DNA of 64,000 nt, from NCBI RefSeq assembly GCF_017357225.1, contig NZ_CP071609.1, forward strand, positions 186,001 to 250,000. The letters run 5' to 3'. The notes under the pieces are model-generated. The model was given only the letters and a program-made list of their open reading frames with translations, had not been told where the DNA came from and did no database searches. The translations under genes and the position numbers were made by a program. This DNA comes from Rhizobium binae. GTDB lineage: Bacteria; Pseudomonadota; Alphaproteobacteria; Rhizobiales; Rhizobiaceae. Shown here piece by piece: positions 16,914 to 25,743 of this stretch; the stretch's first letter is position 1; each line of letters opens with the position of its first letter.

Positions 16914-17686
16914 CAATTTTCTCTAAAAAGTCGGCCATATTTATCGCTCCGATCATTAACCCCAGCCAAGCGCAGGCAATCCCACATCATCGCCTGATTA
17001 CTCGTGATGACGGGCTTACCCGATTCTGCCTCAAGCGCCTGAATAATGTCCACCGAGCGCAGAGCGCCGCAACTGATAAAGATGGCGTCAGAGTCCGCCC
17101 GATCGACTTGCTTGGCAAACTCGAAAATGTAGTCGGGCGTCACCCGCACCATGTCCTCGTCGTTTTCAATGTTCAGGCCCTGGATGTTCAGGATCTCAAA
17201 CCCTCGCTCTTGCATATATACCCGTTCGATCTCGTTGACCGGATCGAGATACGGAGTTGCGATGGTGATTTTTTTTGCCTTAACAGCTTCCAGTGCGCGC
17301 ATTACGCCGGAGATGATCGACGTCGGCTTGGCACCGGGCGCACCGCGATTGAGTTCGGCAAATACCTTGTCTTCCCCGATCACCACGCTCCCAGAGGTAC
17401 AGCCGTAGCAAATTACGTCAAGCTGGACCTCCGGAACGATCAGCGCTGCGGCGTCACCAATACCGGAAGCCATAGCGGCCAAGGTGTCCACATCCACCTT
17501 GTTGGCCATCGGCGCTCTCTGGAAATGCACGCCGACCCCGTCCGGAGCGAGCTTGAACATATCCTCTTCGATAGTCTGCTCCATCGCCAGAAGAACGAAG
17601 CCCAACTTGGCCTTGTGGTGACGCCCGGCGTCAAAGCGAATGCCTCCGCGCCCAAGCGAATTCTCGACCTTCCCAGTCTGTTGCAT
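16913..17686 (-). CDS. Asp/Glu racemase superfamily enzyme (maleate isomerase / arylmalonate decarboxylase / EutA-like)
   Basis: A 257-residue soluble enzyme. Two Cys-containing motifs typical of the superfamily are present, DVICYGCTSGSVVIGEDKV and AIFISCGALRSVDIIQALE, as well as KPVITSNQAMMWDCLRLAG near the C-terminus. These match the maleate cis-trans isomerase and arylmalonate decarboxylase branch, to which the ectoine-cluster protein EutA also belongs. I chose the ATG at 17686 because AGGAG lies nine bases upstream. It is divergent from the M24-amidase-transporter operon and co-translated with the GntR regulator. The substrate is unknown. Confidence 0.8.
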   Translation of the reverse strand: MQQTGKVENSLGRGGIRFDAGRHHKAKLGFVLLAMEQTIEEDMFKLAPDGVGVHFQRAPMANKVDVDTLAAMASGIGDAAALIVPEVQLDVICYGCTSGSVVIGEDKVFAELNRGAPGAKPTSIISGVMRALEAVKAKKITIATPYLDPVNEIERVYMQERGFEILNIQGLNIENDEDMVRVTPDYIFEFAKQVDRADSDAIFISCGALRSVDIIQALEAESGKPVITSNQAMMWDCLRLAGVNDRSDKYGRLFREN

Positions 17687-17778
17687 GTGTAGTCGCTCCT
17701 GTGATGCTTTCATCTACCTGTACACAGGAAGCGACAGATGCGCAAGATTATCACGCAAAATATCGCCTAATTGCGCCG

Positions 17779-17807
17779 TTGACACCCATTCCGCTTCGTT
17801 TTATAGC
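17779..17807 (+). promoter_or_regulatory. sigma-70-type promoter of the M24-amidase-ABC operon
   Basis: TTGACA at 17779-17784 and TATAGC at 17802-17807 are separated by exactly 17 bases, close to the housekeeping consensus. A start about seven bases on would give a 5' leader of roughly 40 bases before the M24 ATG at 17853. The divergent gene starts at 17686, and a TGTACA core near 17717 could be part of a GntR-family operator. Confidence 0.65.
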
Positions 17808-17852
17808 TCTTTAAATCCAACCTGCATACAGCTTAGAGGAAGGCGCAAGGAC

Positions 17853-18998
17853 ATGAGACCAGGCAAGGAACGCACAGAGAAACTGAAAAAGGCGCTTCAT
17901 GCGGCCGGATTCGAAAGCGCCATTCTGACTAACCCGGATTCCATCGCCTACTTCGGCGAATATCAGGACTACCTGGGTATCGACTTCGGTCGCCCGACCC
18001 TCATGACCGTACCGGTCGACGGCGAGCCGACCATCATTACTCCGCTGATGGAATCGGAAATGTGCGGCCGGATGAGCTGGGTGACGGATATCCGCCCGTG
18101 GAGCGACGGCATCAATGACGAATGGCGCAGCGTCTTGAAGTCGGCCGTCGAAGGAAAGGCGCGCCGGGTCGCGATCGAGCGGCGCTCAATCCCGGCGTTG
18201 GTCGCCAACGATCTGCTGCCCATGCTGCATGGAGCCGAGGTCGGCGACGCTGGACCGGTCATTTCGGAGATCCGGATGATCAAGTCGGCCGACGAGATCG
18301 GGATCATGCGCAAGGCCGGCGAAGTCGCTGTCGCGATGGTGAAGGGTGCCCGCGAGGTCATCGCAGAGGGCGTGCCGGAATATGAGGTCGCGCTGGCTGT
18401 CATAGCCGCGGGGACCAGGAAGGCAGCGTCGTTCCTCGATGACAGCACGGATCGCTTTGTTTCCCCTACCATCTACAATCTGCAGATCCTTCAGTCTGGC
18501 ACCGATGTGTGCTTGGTGCACCGCCGCTCTTCCGTTCGGACCATCCGGAAGGGGGATCCGATCTATCTCTGCTTCTGCGGGATCGCCAACTTCCGCAACT
18601 ATAAGCTCGGCTTCGACCGCGAATTCTTCGTCGGCGGCGCGACAGACGAGCAGGCCCGAGTGTACGAGACTGCCGTCGCTGCTCAGCAGGCGGCGCTCGC
18701 GGCAATCAAGCCGGGCATTGCATGCGAGGAAATCAACGCAGCTGCGGAAGTGGTCTACACCGAGGCGGGCTTCTCTGCAGGCTATCGCACCGGCCGTTCC
18801 GTCGGTCAATCATTCCTGGAATCCCCGGAACTGAAGCGCGGCGAGAAGCGGCTGCTCCAGGCCGGCATGACCTTCGCAGTTGACGGCGGGATCACAATCG
18901 AAGGGAGCTTCGGCGGGCGTATCGGCGACTCGATCGTCGTGACCGACACGGGATTTGAATACCTGACGAACTACCCGCGCGAACTTGCTGTCGTTTGA
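17853..18998 (+). CDS. M24 (creatinase/Xaa-Pro peptidase) family protein lacking metal ligands
   Basis: A 381-residue protein with the creatinase N-terminal domain (about 1-125) and the pita-bread catalytic domain. It has IRMIKSADEI and VPEYEVALAVI, both reminiscent of creatinase. The five metal ligands of true M24 peptidases are replaced: the first Asp region reads IYLCFCGIANF, the GHGIG motif reads GRSVGQSF, and the last Glu reads GRIGDSIVV. Metal-free M24 members include creatinase and ectoine hydrolase, which open amidine or cyclic bonds. AAGG precedes the ATG. It leads an operon with an amidase and an importer, so hydrolysis of an imported N-substituted compound is likely. Confidence 0.85.
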   Translation: MRPGKERTEKLKKALHAAGFESAILTNPDSIAYFGEYQDYLGIDFGRPTLMTVPVDGEPTIITPLMESEMCGRMSWVTDIRPWSDGINDEWRSVLKSAVEGKARRVAIERRSIPALVANDLLPMLHGAEVGDAGPVISEIRMIKSADEIGIMRKAGEVAVAMVKGAREVIAEGVPEYEVALAVIAAGTRKAASFLDDSTDRFVSPTIYNLQILQSGTDVCLVHRRSSVRTIRKGDPIYLCFCGIANFRNYKLGFDREFFVGGATDEQARVYETAVAAQQAALAAIKPGIACEEINAAAEVVYTEAGFSAGYRTGRSVGQSFLESPELKRGEKRLLQAGMTFAVDGGITIEGSFGGRIGDSIVVTDTGFEYLTNYPRELAVV

Positions 18999-19007
18999 GG
19001 TAGGACA

Positions 19008-19220
19008 ATGAGCAGGCCCACCTTCGCTACCTTGAAAGCGATGAACGCCGAATTCTTCGAAGGCTGCTGGGACGAGAAGGATCTGGAGCAGCTGGTTGCG
19101 CCAACGTTCGGCGTCGTTTCCAGCTTCGAAAAGGTCATTTCCGACCTGCAACGCATAGTCAGTAAAGATCTGGGCCAGGTGGGCCCCGATGACCACTGCT
19201 CGGGGCTCACCAATGACTGA
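19008..19220 (+). CDS. small protein coupled to the amidase, possibly AtzG/GatC-like
   Basis: A 70-residue acidic protein. GAGGTAGG sits just before the ATG, and its stop overlaps the amidase start by eight bases, so it is a real gene with tightly coupled translation. Small subunits of this size (GatC in transamidosomes, AtzG beside the AtzE amidase) partner amidase-signature enzymes. The sequence MSRPTFATLKAMNAEFFEGC and the later helix-forming stretch SFEKVISDLQRIV allow such a role but show no firm match. Function is inferred from context. Confidence 0.6.
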   Translation: MSRPTFATLKAMNAEFFEGCWDEKDLEQLVAPTFGVVSSFEKVISDLQRIVSKDLGQVGPDDHCSGLTND

Positions 19221-20553
19221 TAGAAAGTCCATCAAACAGATCGCGGCAGAAATCCAAAGCGGCCGTTCTGTTGTCGAAGTCGTCGAGGAGAGCTTGGTTG
19301 CAGCCGACCGGCTAAATCCGGAGCATCGCAGCTTTATCACGATCGCTAGGGAGGCTGCGCTCTCCCAAGCTGCAAAAGCAGACGCCCAACGACATGGAGG
19401 CACGCAGCACGGGCCCCTTCACGGCGTGCCTTTCGCGGCGAAGGACATGTTCGAGACCGCCGGCATTCTCACGACAGGCGGAAGCCCGGTGTTGAAGGAT
19501 AACGTGCCCGAGACATCGGCCTTGGTCGTCGCGCGTCTCGAAGAGGCTGGCTCGGTATTGATCGGAAAGGCAAACCAGCACGAATTCGCCTATGGGGCGA
19601 CTGGGGAAAACAACTGGAGCGGCACGACACGCAATCCGTTCGACACTACCCGGTTAGCCGGGGGATCGAGCGGAGGTTCAGCGGCCGCAGTTGCAGCCGG
19701 GATCGTACCCTATGCTCTGGGAACCGACACTGGCGGCTCAGTCCGGGTTCCGGCCGCCCTTTGCGGGGTCGTGGGTTTCAAGCCAAGCTTCGGACGCATG
19801 AGCCTGCAAGGCGTCATTCCATACTGCTGGTCTCTCGACCACGCCGGGATCTTCGCAAACACCGTCGAAGACGTCGGCCTGGTTTTTGATCAAACGACAT
19901 CTGTCGCGCGGGCAGTCAATCCCGAGAACTTGAGGGTCGGGATCATCAAGGGCTGGGCCGAAAGAAGTGAGCCGCCCGTCCGGCGGGCGTTTCTCACGGC
20001 CAAATCCGCCCTCGAGCAAATGGGCGCTACGTTCACTGAAATAGAACTTCCCGACCAGGCGGAGGCAAGAACGGTTTCACTGACAATACAGTTGGCTGAG
20101 ACCTTGGCCTATCATGGCCCCAACCTTGCGCGTGCACGTTCATCGTTCGGAGAAGATATGCTGAGCGGGATGGCGCTCGGACAGTTTCTCTCTGCAGAAA
20201 GCTATGTTCAATGCAAGCGCATGCTTGAGATTTACAATCGGGCATTTGCGGAAACAATGAGCAGCGTCGACGTTCTCCTGACGCCTGGATGCCCGATCAC
20301 CGCCCCAGAAGTCGGCGCGGTCCATGTTGACGTCGGCGGCGATAGCCTACCGGTAGGAAATGCTCTGACACTCTTCACATCATTCTTCAATCTCGTAGGA
20401 ACGCCCGCAATTGCTCTGCCGGTCCGCGAGGAAACATCCCATCTGCCAGTATCCGTGCAGCTCGTCGGCGGTCGTAATCGTGACGCTGAGCTCTTGGGTG
20501 TGGCACAGGTTTTCGAGGAAACACTTCGAAGAACCAAGATGATCGCGGCCTAG
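19213..20553 (+). CDS. amidase-signature family hydrolase
   Basis: A 446-residue amidase that hydrolyses a C-N amide bond with the Ser-cisSer-Lys triad. The Lys is in [14 protein letters not shown], the cis-Ser in [16 protein letters not shown], and the nucleophile Ser in [17 protein letters not shown]. The length and order fit the family. The ATG at 19213 is inside the end of the preceding small gene; a second ATG at 19189 lacks a better site. Being between an M24 protein and a Pot-type importer, it probably acts on the same imported substrate or a hydrolysis product of it. Confidence 0.9.
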   Translation: MTDRKSIKQIAAEIQSGRSVVEVVEESLVAADRLNPEHRSFITIAREAALSQAAKADAQRHGGTQHGPLHGVPFAAKDMFETAGILTTGGSPVLKDNVPETSALVVARLEEAGSVLIGKANQHEFAYGATGENNWSGTTRNPFDTTRLAGGSSGGSAAAVAAGIVPYALGTDTGGSVRVPAALCGVVGFKPSFGRMSLQGVIPYCWSLDHAGIFANTVEDVGLVFDQTTSVARAVNPENLRVGIIKGWAERSEPPVRRAFLTAKSALEQMGATFTEIELPDQAEARTVSLTIQLAETLAYHGPNLARARSSFGEDMLSGMALGQFLSAESYVQCKRMLEIYNRAFAETMSSVDVLLTPGCPITAPEVGAVHVDVGGDSLPVGNALTLFTSFFNLVGTPAIALPVREETSHLPVSVQLVGGRNRDAELLGVAQVFEETLRRTKMIAA

Positions 20554-20617
20554 CCGCTTCATTCTCACAACCTAAGCCGACGGTAAGATCGGTCAAACAA
20601 ACCTCAGAGGAAAACAA

Positions 20618-21688
20618 ATGACACGACCTTCACTACTCGCAGCTATTGCGATCGCAAGCCTCTCGACCATCACTACGGGCGCCTTTGCTGCGGACCAGCT
20701 AGTCGTCGCTTCATTTGGTGGCGCCTACACCGCCAGCCAATCCAAGGCGTTTATCGAGCCCTATATGGCTGAAAAGGGAGCCAAGGTGCTCACCGCTGAC
20801 TACAACGGCGGTCTTGCTGAACTCCGCTCCCAGGTTCAATCCGGCAACGGCGCATGGGATGTTATCGATCTCGAGCTTCAGGACGCTTTGAGAGCTTGCG
20901 ACGATGGGCTTATCGAAAAGATCGATGCTTCTCAGCTTGCGCCGGCGGCCGACGGAACGGCTGCGGCTGATGACTTCCTGCCGGGAACCCTGATGGACTG
21001 CGGCGTCGGTACGATCATGTGGTCGAACATCATCGCCTACGACAAGACCAAGTTCCAGAATGGCGGACCCAAGACCATTGCCGACTTCTTCGATCTCGAG
21101 AAGTTTCCGGGCAAGCGCGGTCTGAGCAATAAGCCGAACGTCAACCTCGAGTGGGCGCTCATGGCTGATGGCGTGCCGAACGACAAGATCTATGAGACGC
21201 TTGCGACAGAGGAGGGCCTCAACCGGGCCTTCGCAAAGCTCGACACGATCAAGAAGGATGCTGTGTTCTGGGGCGCTCACGCCCAGGCCCCGCAGCTTCT
21301 TGCGGACGGCGAAGTAGTCATGACGGCTGCCGCAAATGGACGTATCTACGATGCGATCTCCAAGGAGCACAAGCCGTTCGAAATCGTTTGGGATGGACAG
21401 ATCTGGAACCTCGACGTCTGGGCGATTTCTAAGGCCAGCAAGAACAAGGATGCCGCCTTGGACTTCGTGAAGTTCTCGACCACGGGGCCGCGCCTTGCTG
21501 ACGTCACGAAGTATATCAGCTACGGGCCTGTCAGAAAGTCGTCCCAGGGTCTCGTTCCAGAAGCGATCCGGACAAACCTGCCGACCTACGAAACCAACTT
21601 CAAGACGTCTCTCGCCAATGATCTCGAATTCTGGGCAGATCACCAGGACGAGATCAACCAGCGCTGGGCCACTTGGATGGCGAAGTAA
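20618..21688 (+). CDS. periplasmic solute-binding protein, PotD-like
   Basis: A 356-residue periplasmic receptor of the spermidine/putrescine ABC type. A Sec signal runs to about residue 24 (ATTGAFA-type cleavage at TGAFAADQL). Mature motifs include LVVASFGGAYTASQSKAF, WDVIDLELQDAL, FFDLEKFPGKRGL and GQIWNLDVWAI. GAGG lies six bases before the ATG. It lies between the amidase and the transporter ATPase and defines the substrate of the importer; the ligand could be a polyamine-like or amino-acid-derived cation, but binding residues cannot be assigned by eye. Confidence 0.9.
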   Translation: MTRPSLLAAIAIASLSTITTGAFAADQLVVASFGGAYTASQSKAFIEPYMAEKGAKVLTADYNGGLAELRSQVQSGNGAWDVIDLELQDALRACDDGLIEKIDASQLAPAADGTAAADDFLPGTLMDCGVGTIMWSNIIAYDKTKFQNGGPKTIADFFDLEKFPGKRGLSNKPNVNLEWALMADGVPNDKIYETLATEEGLNRAFAKLDTIKKDAVFWGAHAQAPQLLADGEVVMTAAANGRIYDAISKEHKPFEIVWDGQIWNLDVWAISKASKNKDAALDFVKFSTTGPRLADVTKYISYGPVRKSSQGLVPEAIRTNLPTYETNFKTSLANDLEFWADHQDEINQRWATWMAK

Positions 21689-21718
21689 TTCGCTCGCTGA
21701 TCCCTCTCTTTAGAAGAT

Positions 21719-21738
21719 GGTCGGAGCGTGCTCCGGCC
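21719..21738 (+). promoter_or_regulatory. intercistronic hairpin after the binding-protein gene
   Basis: GGTCGGAGC and GCTCCGGCC pair over nine positions with a two-base GT loop. Such structures between a binding-protein gene and the transporter genes commonly stabilise the upstream mRNA or reduce read-through, so the receptor is made in excess. Confidence 0.55.
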
Positions 21739-21789
21739 GTCGGAATTGGCGCGGTAGCTGCGTCGGCACACTAGCCGGAATGAGATATC

Positions 21790-22899
21790 ATGAATACCGA
21801 AACCAGATCATTCGTGAACTTTCACGAAGTGCAAAAGAGCTACGATGGCTCCTCTCTTGTCGTGAAATCCCTCTCGCTTGATATAGCAAAGGGCGAGTTT
21901 CTGACGATGCTTGGTCCGTCAGGGTCAGGCAAAACGACCTCGCTGATGATGCTTGCTGGTTTCGAGCGACCCACAGGTGGCAAGATCACAGTCGCGGGTC
22001 GTGACCTTACGAACCTGCCCCCGCATCGAAGAGACATCGGTATGGTCTTCCAGAACTATGCTCTCTTCCCGCACATGACGATCGCGGAGAACGTCGCCTT
22101 TCCTCTGGTGGCACGCAAGATGCCGAAACCGGAGATCGAATCGAGAGTAAGGGGTGCCTTGGAGCGGATCCGAATGAGCTCCCTCGGAAACCGTCGCCCT
22201 GCGCAGCTTTCCGGAGGCCAGCAACAGCGTGTAGCGCTTGCCCGCGCCCTGGTTTTTGAGCCGTCTCTCGTACTAATGGATGAACCACTTGGGGCGCTCG
22301 ACAAGCAACTGCGCGAGCACATGCAGATGGAAATCAAACACCTGCATGGGGAGCTTGGCCTGACCGTAGTTTATGTCACCCATGATCAGGATGAGGCCTT
22401 GGCGATGTCCGATCGAGTGGCTGTTTTCAATGACGGGATCATCGAACAGGTCGGGCCCGCCCGCGCGATATACGAGGCACCTGAAACGGCATTCGTTTCG
22501 TCCTTTGTGGGCGAGAACAACCACCTCCAAGGTATCATTTCTTCTGTGACGCGCGACATGTGTGTCGCAGCCGTTGGCAAAATCGACGTCCAGTGTGTGG
22601 CCGTCGGCTCTTTGAAACGGGGGGATCGCGCGATCGTCTCGTTGCGCCCGGAGCGGGTGTCGTTGGTCCAAGAGGATGGATCTTCCGCCAACACCGTTAG
22701 AGCCGTAGCGAAGGAAGTCGTGTACTTCGGGGATCATCTCCGCCTGTCCTGCCAGCTTGAAGACGGGCAGACCGTTACGGTGAAACAGCCGAACAGAAAT
22801 GGAATCGCTCAAATCTCTGTGGGGCAGCCGGTATTGTTAGGCTGGCAAGCAACCGACGCCAGGGCCTTGGCCTCCGAAGGAGTGGTTGGCAATGGCTGA
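21790..22899 (+). CDS. ABC transporter ATPase, PotA-like
   Basis: A 369-residue cytoplasmic ATPase that powers the importer. Walker A is [14 protein letters not shown], the Q-loop is [12 protein letters not shown], the signature is [15 protein letters not shown], and Walker B is [12 protein letters not shown], followed by the H-loop [12 protein letters not shown]-terminal TOBE regulatory domain (about 275-360) is present. It overlaps the next permease by eight bases. All catalytic motifs are intact. Confidence 0.94.
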   Translation: MNTETRSFVNFHEVQKSYDGSSLVVKSLSLDIAKGEFLTMLGPSGSGKTTSLMMLAGFERPTGGKITVAGRDLTNLPPHRRDIGMVFQNYALFPHMTIAENVAFPLVARKMPKPEIESRVRGALERIRMSSLGNRRPAQLSGGQQQRVALARALVFEPSLVLMDEPLGALDKQLREHMQMEIKHLHGELGLTVVYVTHDQDEALAMSDRVAVFNDGIIEQVGPARAIYEAPETAFVSSFVGENNHLQGIISSVTRDMCVAAVGKIDVQCVAVGSLKRGDRAIVSLRPERVSLVQEDGSSANTVRAVAKEVVYFGDHLRLSCQLEDGQTVTVKQPNRNGIAQISVGQPVLLGWQATDARALASEGVVGNG

Positions 22900-24136
22900 A
22901 GCGGCAATCTTCGCAACACCGGAGGAGATCTCCCGTCAGGTAGCGAGGTCTCGACGCAGTGAGATGCGGAAGGGACTTCTTCTTTTGGCACCTGCGTTGG
23001 TGTTTCTTTTTTTCACCTTCCTGCTGCCGCTCGGCTACATCTTCCGTCTGAGTGTCTACGATCCGACCGTCCACGATGGCCTGCCGCGCACGGTGGAGGC
23101 GCTCCAGACGTGGAGTGGAAGCGGCGCACCCGACGAACAAACGTTCCAGGCGTTGGCGCAGGATCTTATCGATGCTCGGCAAGCTGATATCGTTGGGTCG
23201 ATTGCAAATCGACTGAATGTCGAGGCCGCCGGACTGCGCAGTGCCTTCACAAGAACTGCTAGACGCCTCGGGCAGAAGCCTCCAACCGTGAGCTATTCGG
23301 AATGGTTCCAACAAGCGGATCCCGTTTGGAGCGAACAGTCGACTTGGCAGGCAATTAACCAATTGCGCAGCTCAGTGAGCGCCAACTACTATCTGTCAGC
23401 AGTCGATCTCCGCAGAGGCGCGTCGGGCGCCATCGAACTTGCCCCTGAAGACAATCGTATCCACACCACGCTCTTCGCGAGAACGTTCCTGGTCGCCTTT
23501 TCGGTGACTGCACTGTGCATCCTCCTCGGCTATCCGGTAGCCTACCTGATCGCGACATCGTCGAAGTTCCTCGGCTCCATAATGATTGTTCTCGTCCTTC
23601 TGCCGTTTTGGACGTCGTTGCTTGTTCGAACCACGGGTTGGATCGTGCTCCTGCAGTCCCAGGGCGTGCTGAACGACATCTTTGTTTATCTGGGAATTAT
23701 CTCGGACGAGAATAGGGTTAGGATGATCTATAACCTCGCCGGCACGCTTATTGCCATGACCCATATCTTGCTGCCGTTTTTCATTCTTCCCCTCTACAGC
23801 GTGATGGTTTCGATATCTCCGGTCTACATGCGAGCTGCTCAATCGCTGGGCGCCCACCGCTTCTACGCCTTCTGGAAGGTCTACTTTCCAAACACACTTC
23901 CAGGTGTCGGTTCCGGGGCACTTCTCGCTTTCATTCTTGCCGTCGGATATTACATCACTCCTGCTCTCGTTGGCGGACAGTCGGGGCAGATGATCTCCAA
24001 CATGATCGCGTTCCATGTCCAGTCGTCGTTGAACTGGGGGCTGGCGGCAGCTCTCGGGATGATACTCCTGTCGGTGGTCCTGGTTCTCTACGCCATTTAT
24101 CACCGATACTCCGGCGCAAACCGGCTGGTGAACTGA
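22892..24136 (+). CDS. ABC transporter permease, PotB-like, with large periplasmic loop
   Basis: A 414-residue inner-membrane permease. After TM1 (LLLAPALVFLFFTFLLPLGY) there is an unusually long hydrophilic loop of about 150 residues before TM2, a form known in a subset of spermidine/putrescine-type permeases. The BPD signature (EAA loop) reads RAAQSLGAHRFYAFWKVYFP. The ATG at 22892 overlaps the ATPase end; an earlier TTG at 22886 is less likely. It would pair with the next gene to form the membrane channel. Confidence 0.92.
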   Translation: MAEAAIFATPEEISRQVARSRRSEMRKGLLLLAPALVFLFFTFLLPLGYIFRLSVYDPTVHDGLPRTVEALQTWSGSGAPDEQTFQALAQDLIDARQADIVGSIANRLNVEAAGLRSAFTRTARRLGQKPPTVSYSEWFQQADPVWSEQSTWQAINQLRSSVSANYYLSAVDLRRGASGAIELAPEDNRIHTTLFARTFLVAFSVTALCILLGYPVAYLIATSSKFLGSIMIVLVLLPFWTSLLVRTTGWIVLLQSQGVLNDIFVYLGIISDENRVRMIYNLAGTLIAMTHILLPFFILPLYSVMVSISPVYMRAAQSLGAHRFYAFWKVYFPNTLPGVGSGALLAFILAVGYYITPALVGGQSGQMISNMIAFHVQSSLNWGLAAALGMILLSVVLVLYAIYHRYSGANRLVN

Positions 24137-24146
24137 GGAGCGAGCT

Positions 24147-24992
24147 ATGAACGGCTATACTATCGAGACAGCCTGGTCGGTTCTCTTCCGTGTCATTTGC
24201 TGGACAATCCTGATCTTTCTCATCGCGCCAATTTTCGTGATTATTCCGCTTTCCTTTAACGCAGAGCCCTACTTTACGTTTACCAGCGGCATGCTGCACC
24301 TCCGCTCCGAAGCATTCTCCACGCGCTGGTACGACGCATTCGTCTCAGATGCCGGATGGATGGTTGCCGTGAGGAACAGTTTCCTCGTCGGGATCCTGTC
24401 GACGTTACTGGCAACAACGCTCGGCACTCTCGCCGCATTGGGCCTCAACAAGCCGCTCCCATTGCGCAGCCTGATCGTCAGCCTTCTTCTGGCACCGATG
24501 ATCGTCCCGATCATCGTGCTGGCCGCCGGAACCTACTTCGTGTTCGCGAAAGTTGGCCTCGTTGACAGCTATCTCGGACTGGTGCTCGCTCACGCTACCT
24601 TGGGATTGCCGTTCGTGGTCGTGACAGTGCTGGCCAGCCTCTCGAACTTCGACCATGGTCTTGTCCGCGCGGGTCTCATTTCGGGGGCACATCCGACGAT
24701 GGTCTTCCGTCGCATCACGTTGCCGCTCATCGCACCAGGCGTCCTTTCCGGCGCGGCGCTGGCCTTCGTGACATCGTTTGACGAAGCAGTGATCACCCTC
24801 TTCCTATCCCCAAGTCCGGGATATTACACAGTCCCCCGTAAGATGTGGTCCGGCTTGCGCGAACAAATCAGCCCTACCATCCTCGCCGTTGCCACCACCT
24901 GGATCGTTCTCTCCTTGGTGCTGATGATTTTGATGGGCGTGTTGCGGCGCCAATCTGTCAAGCGGTCGGCTAAGCCCATCAGCGTCGTTTGA
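24147..24992 (+). CDS. ABC transporter permease, PotC-like
   Basis: A 281-residue inner-membrane permease with six hydrophobic segments and the EAA-type loop RAGLISGAHPTMVFRRITLP, followed by FVTSFDEAVITLFLS, a motif typical of PotC proteins. GGAG occurs seven bases before the ATG. It lies ten bases after the PotB-like gene and completes the importer. Confidence 0.92.
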   Translation: MNGYTIETAWSVLFRVICWTILIFLIAPIFVIIPLSFNAEPYFTFTSGMLHLRSEAFSTRWYDAFVSDAGWMVAVRNSFLVGILSTLLATTLGTLAALGLNKPLPLRSLIVSLLLAPMIVPIIVLAAGTYFVFAKVGLVDSYLGLVLAHATLGLPFVVVTVLASLSNFDHGLVRAGLISGAHPTMVFRRITLPLIAPGVLSGAALAFVTSFDEAVITLFLSPSPGYYTVPRKMWSGLREQISPTILAVATTWIVLSLVLMILMGVLRRQSVKRSAKPISVV

Positions 24993-25003
24993 GACATTTC
25001 TCG

Positions 25004-25714
25004 ATGAACGATTACGTCGGCAAAGATGAGCCGCTAACCATCCTCCTCGGCAACAATTTCGGTCGAACGACCTGGGTGTCGCAGGTTCCAGTTGCCAGGC
25101 TGGTGCACTCCGCGTCCTGCCCGAAAGAGTTGGAACGATTCGCCACCATTCCGGTGAACATGATACGCTCCACGGCCAGGCAGATCCTCTTCGGGCTGGT
25201 AAAATCGGCCCAGGAACAACGGCTCGAGCAGGGTGCGCCGATCCTGCCGGAGTTTGCTCAGATACTATCACTGCTGCATGTCCCCTCGCTGCGCACGCTG
25301 CGACCTTTCGTTGTCCACATCGAGGAGATTGCACCCGATAATGACGGTATCCGCACGCAACGCATATTCTGGCATACGCGGGAGACCTTAGGGTTTCGGG
25401 TCTACCTTCCACCCGAATATTCGTGGCGAATAATGTCAGGGCATTCCGATGTCGCTGCGTGCTGTCTTGCGCTTGAGATGTGCGACACCATCGTTCGCTC
25501 AAATTGTTACCCGGACGAGCGCTTTTTCCCGCGCGTCAAAGCCTTGAGTGAGAACGAACTGACCGTTTGGTTGGAGGCTCTTGCGTGTTCGCATTCCTTC
25601 ACAAAAGTCGCGGTGGAGTTCTATCTGGGTATGTCGCCGGAAGAAGAGCGTGACGTCGCGCACGGCCTGTTGGCCAACCAAGGCACTCATCACCGGGCGG
25701 CTCGCGCAGTCTAA
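25004..25714 (+). CDS. protein of unknown function in the importer operon
   Basis: I do not recognise this 236-residue protein. It is soluble with no signal or membrane segment. Visible features are LLGNNFGRTTWVSQVPVARL near the N-terminus, a central RIFWHTRETLGFRVYLPPEY, a Cys-rich stretch DVAACCLALEMCD, and a His-containing C-terminus. The ATG at 25004 is 11 bases after the permease stop; a TTG at 24989 would overlap it. The only ribosome site is a weak GAGA. Its place between permease and reductase suggests a role in handling the imported compound. Confidence 0.65.
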   Translation: MNDYVGKDEPLTILLGNNFGRTTWVSQVPVARLVHSASCPKELERFATIPVNMIRSTARQILFGLVKSAQEQRLEQGAPILPEFAQILSLLHVPSLRTLRPFVVHIEEIAPDNDGIRTQRIFWHTRETLGFRVYLPPEYSWRIMSGHSDVAACCLALEMCDTIVRSNCYPDERFFPRVKALSENELTVWLEALACSHSFTKVAVEFYLGMSPEEERDVAHGLLANQGTHHRAARAV

Positions 25715-25743
25715 ATCGAATGCCTGCATCTAATGGAAATGAG

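Noticed and set aside
16913..18998. A genuine ectoine utilisation (eut) cluster
   Set aside because: EutA-like and M24 genes are present, but no threonine dehydratase-like EutB, cyclodeaminase EutC or EutE-type deacetylase is adjacent, and the M24 here differs from EutD.
24989..25003. TTG start for the unknown protein after the PotC-like gene
   Set aside because: It lies inside the permease stop region; the ATG at 25004 is more plausible.
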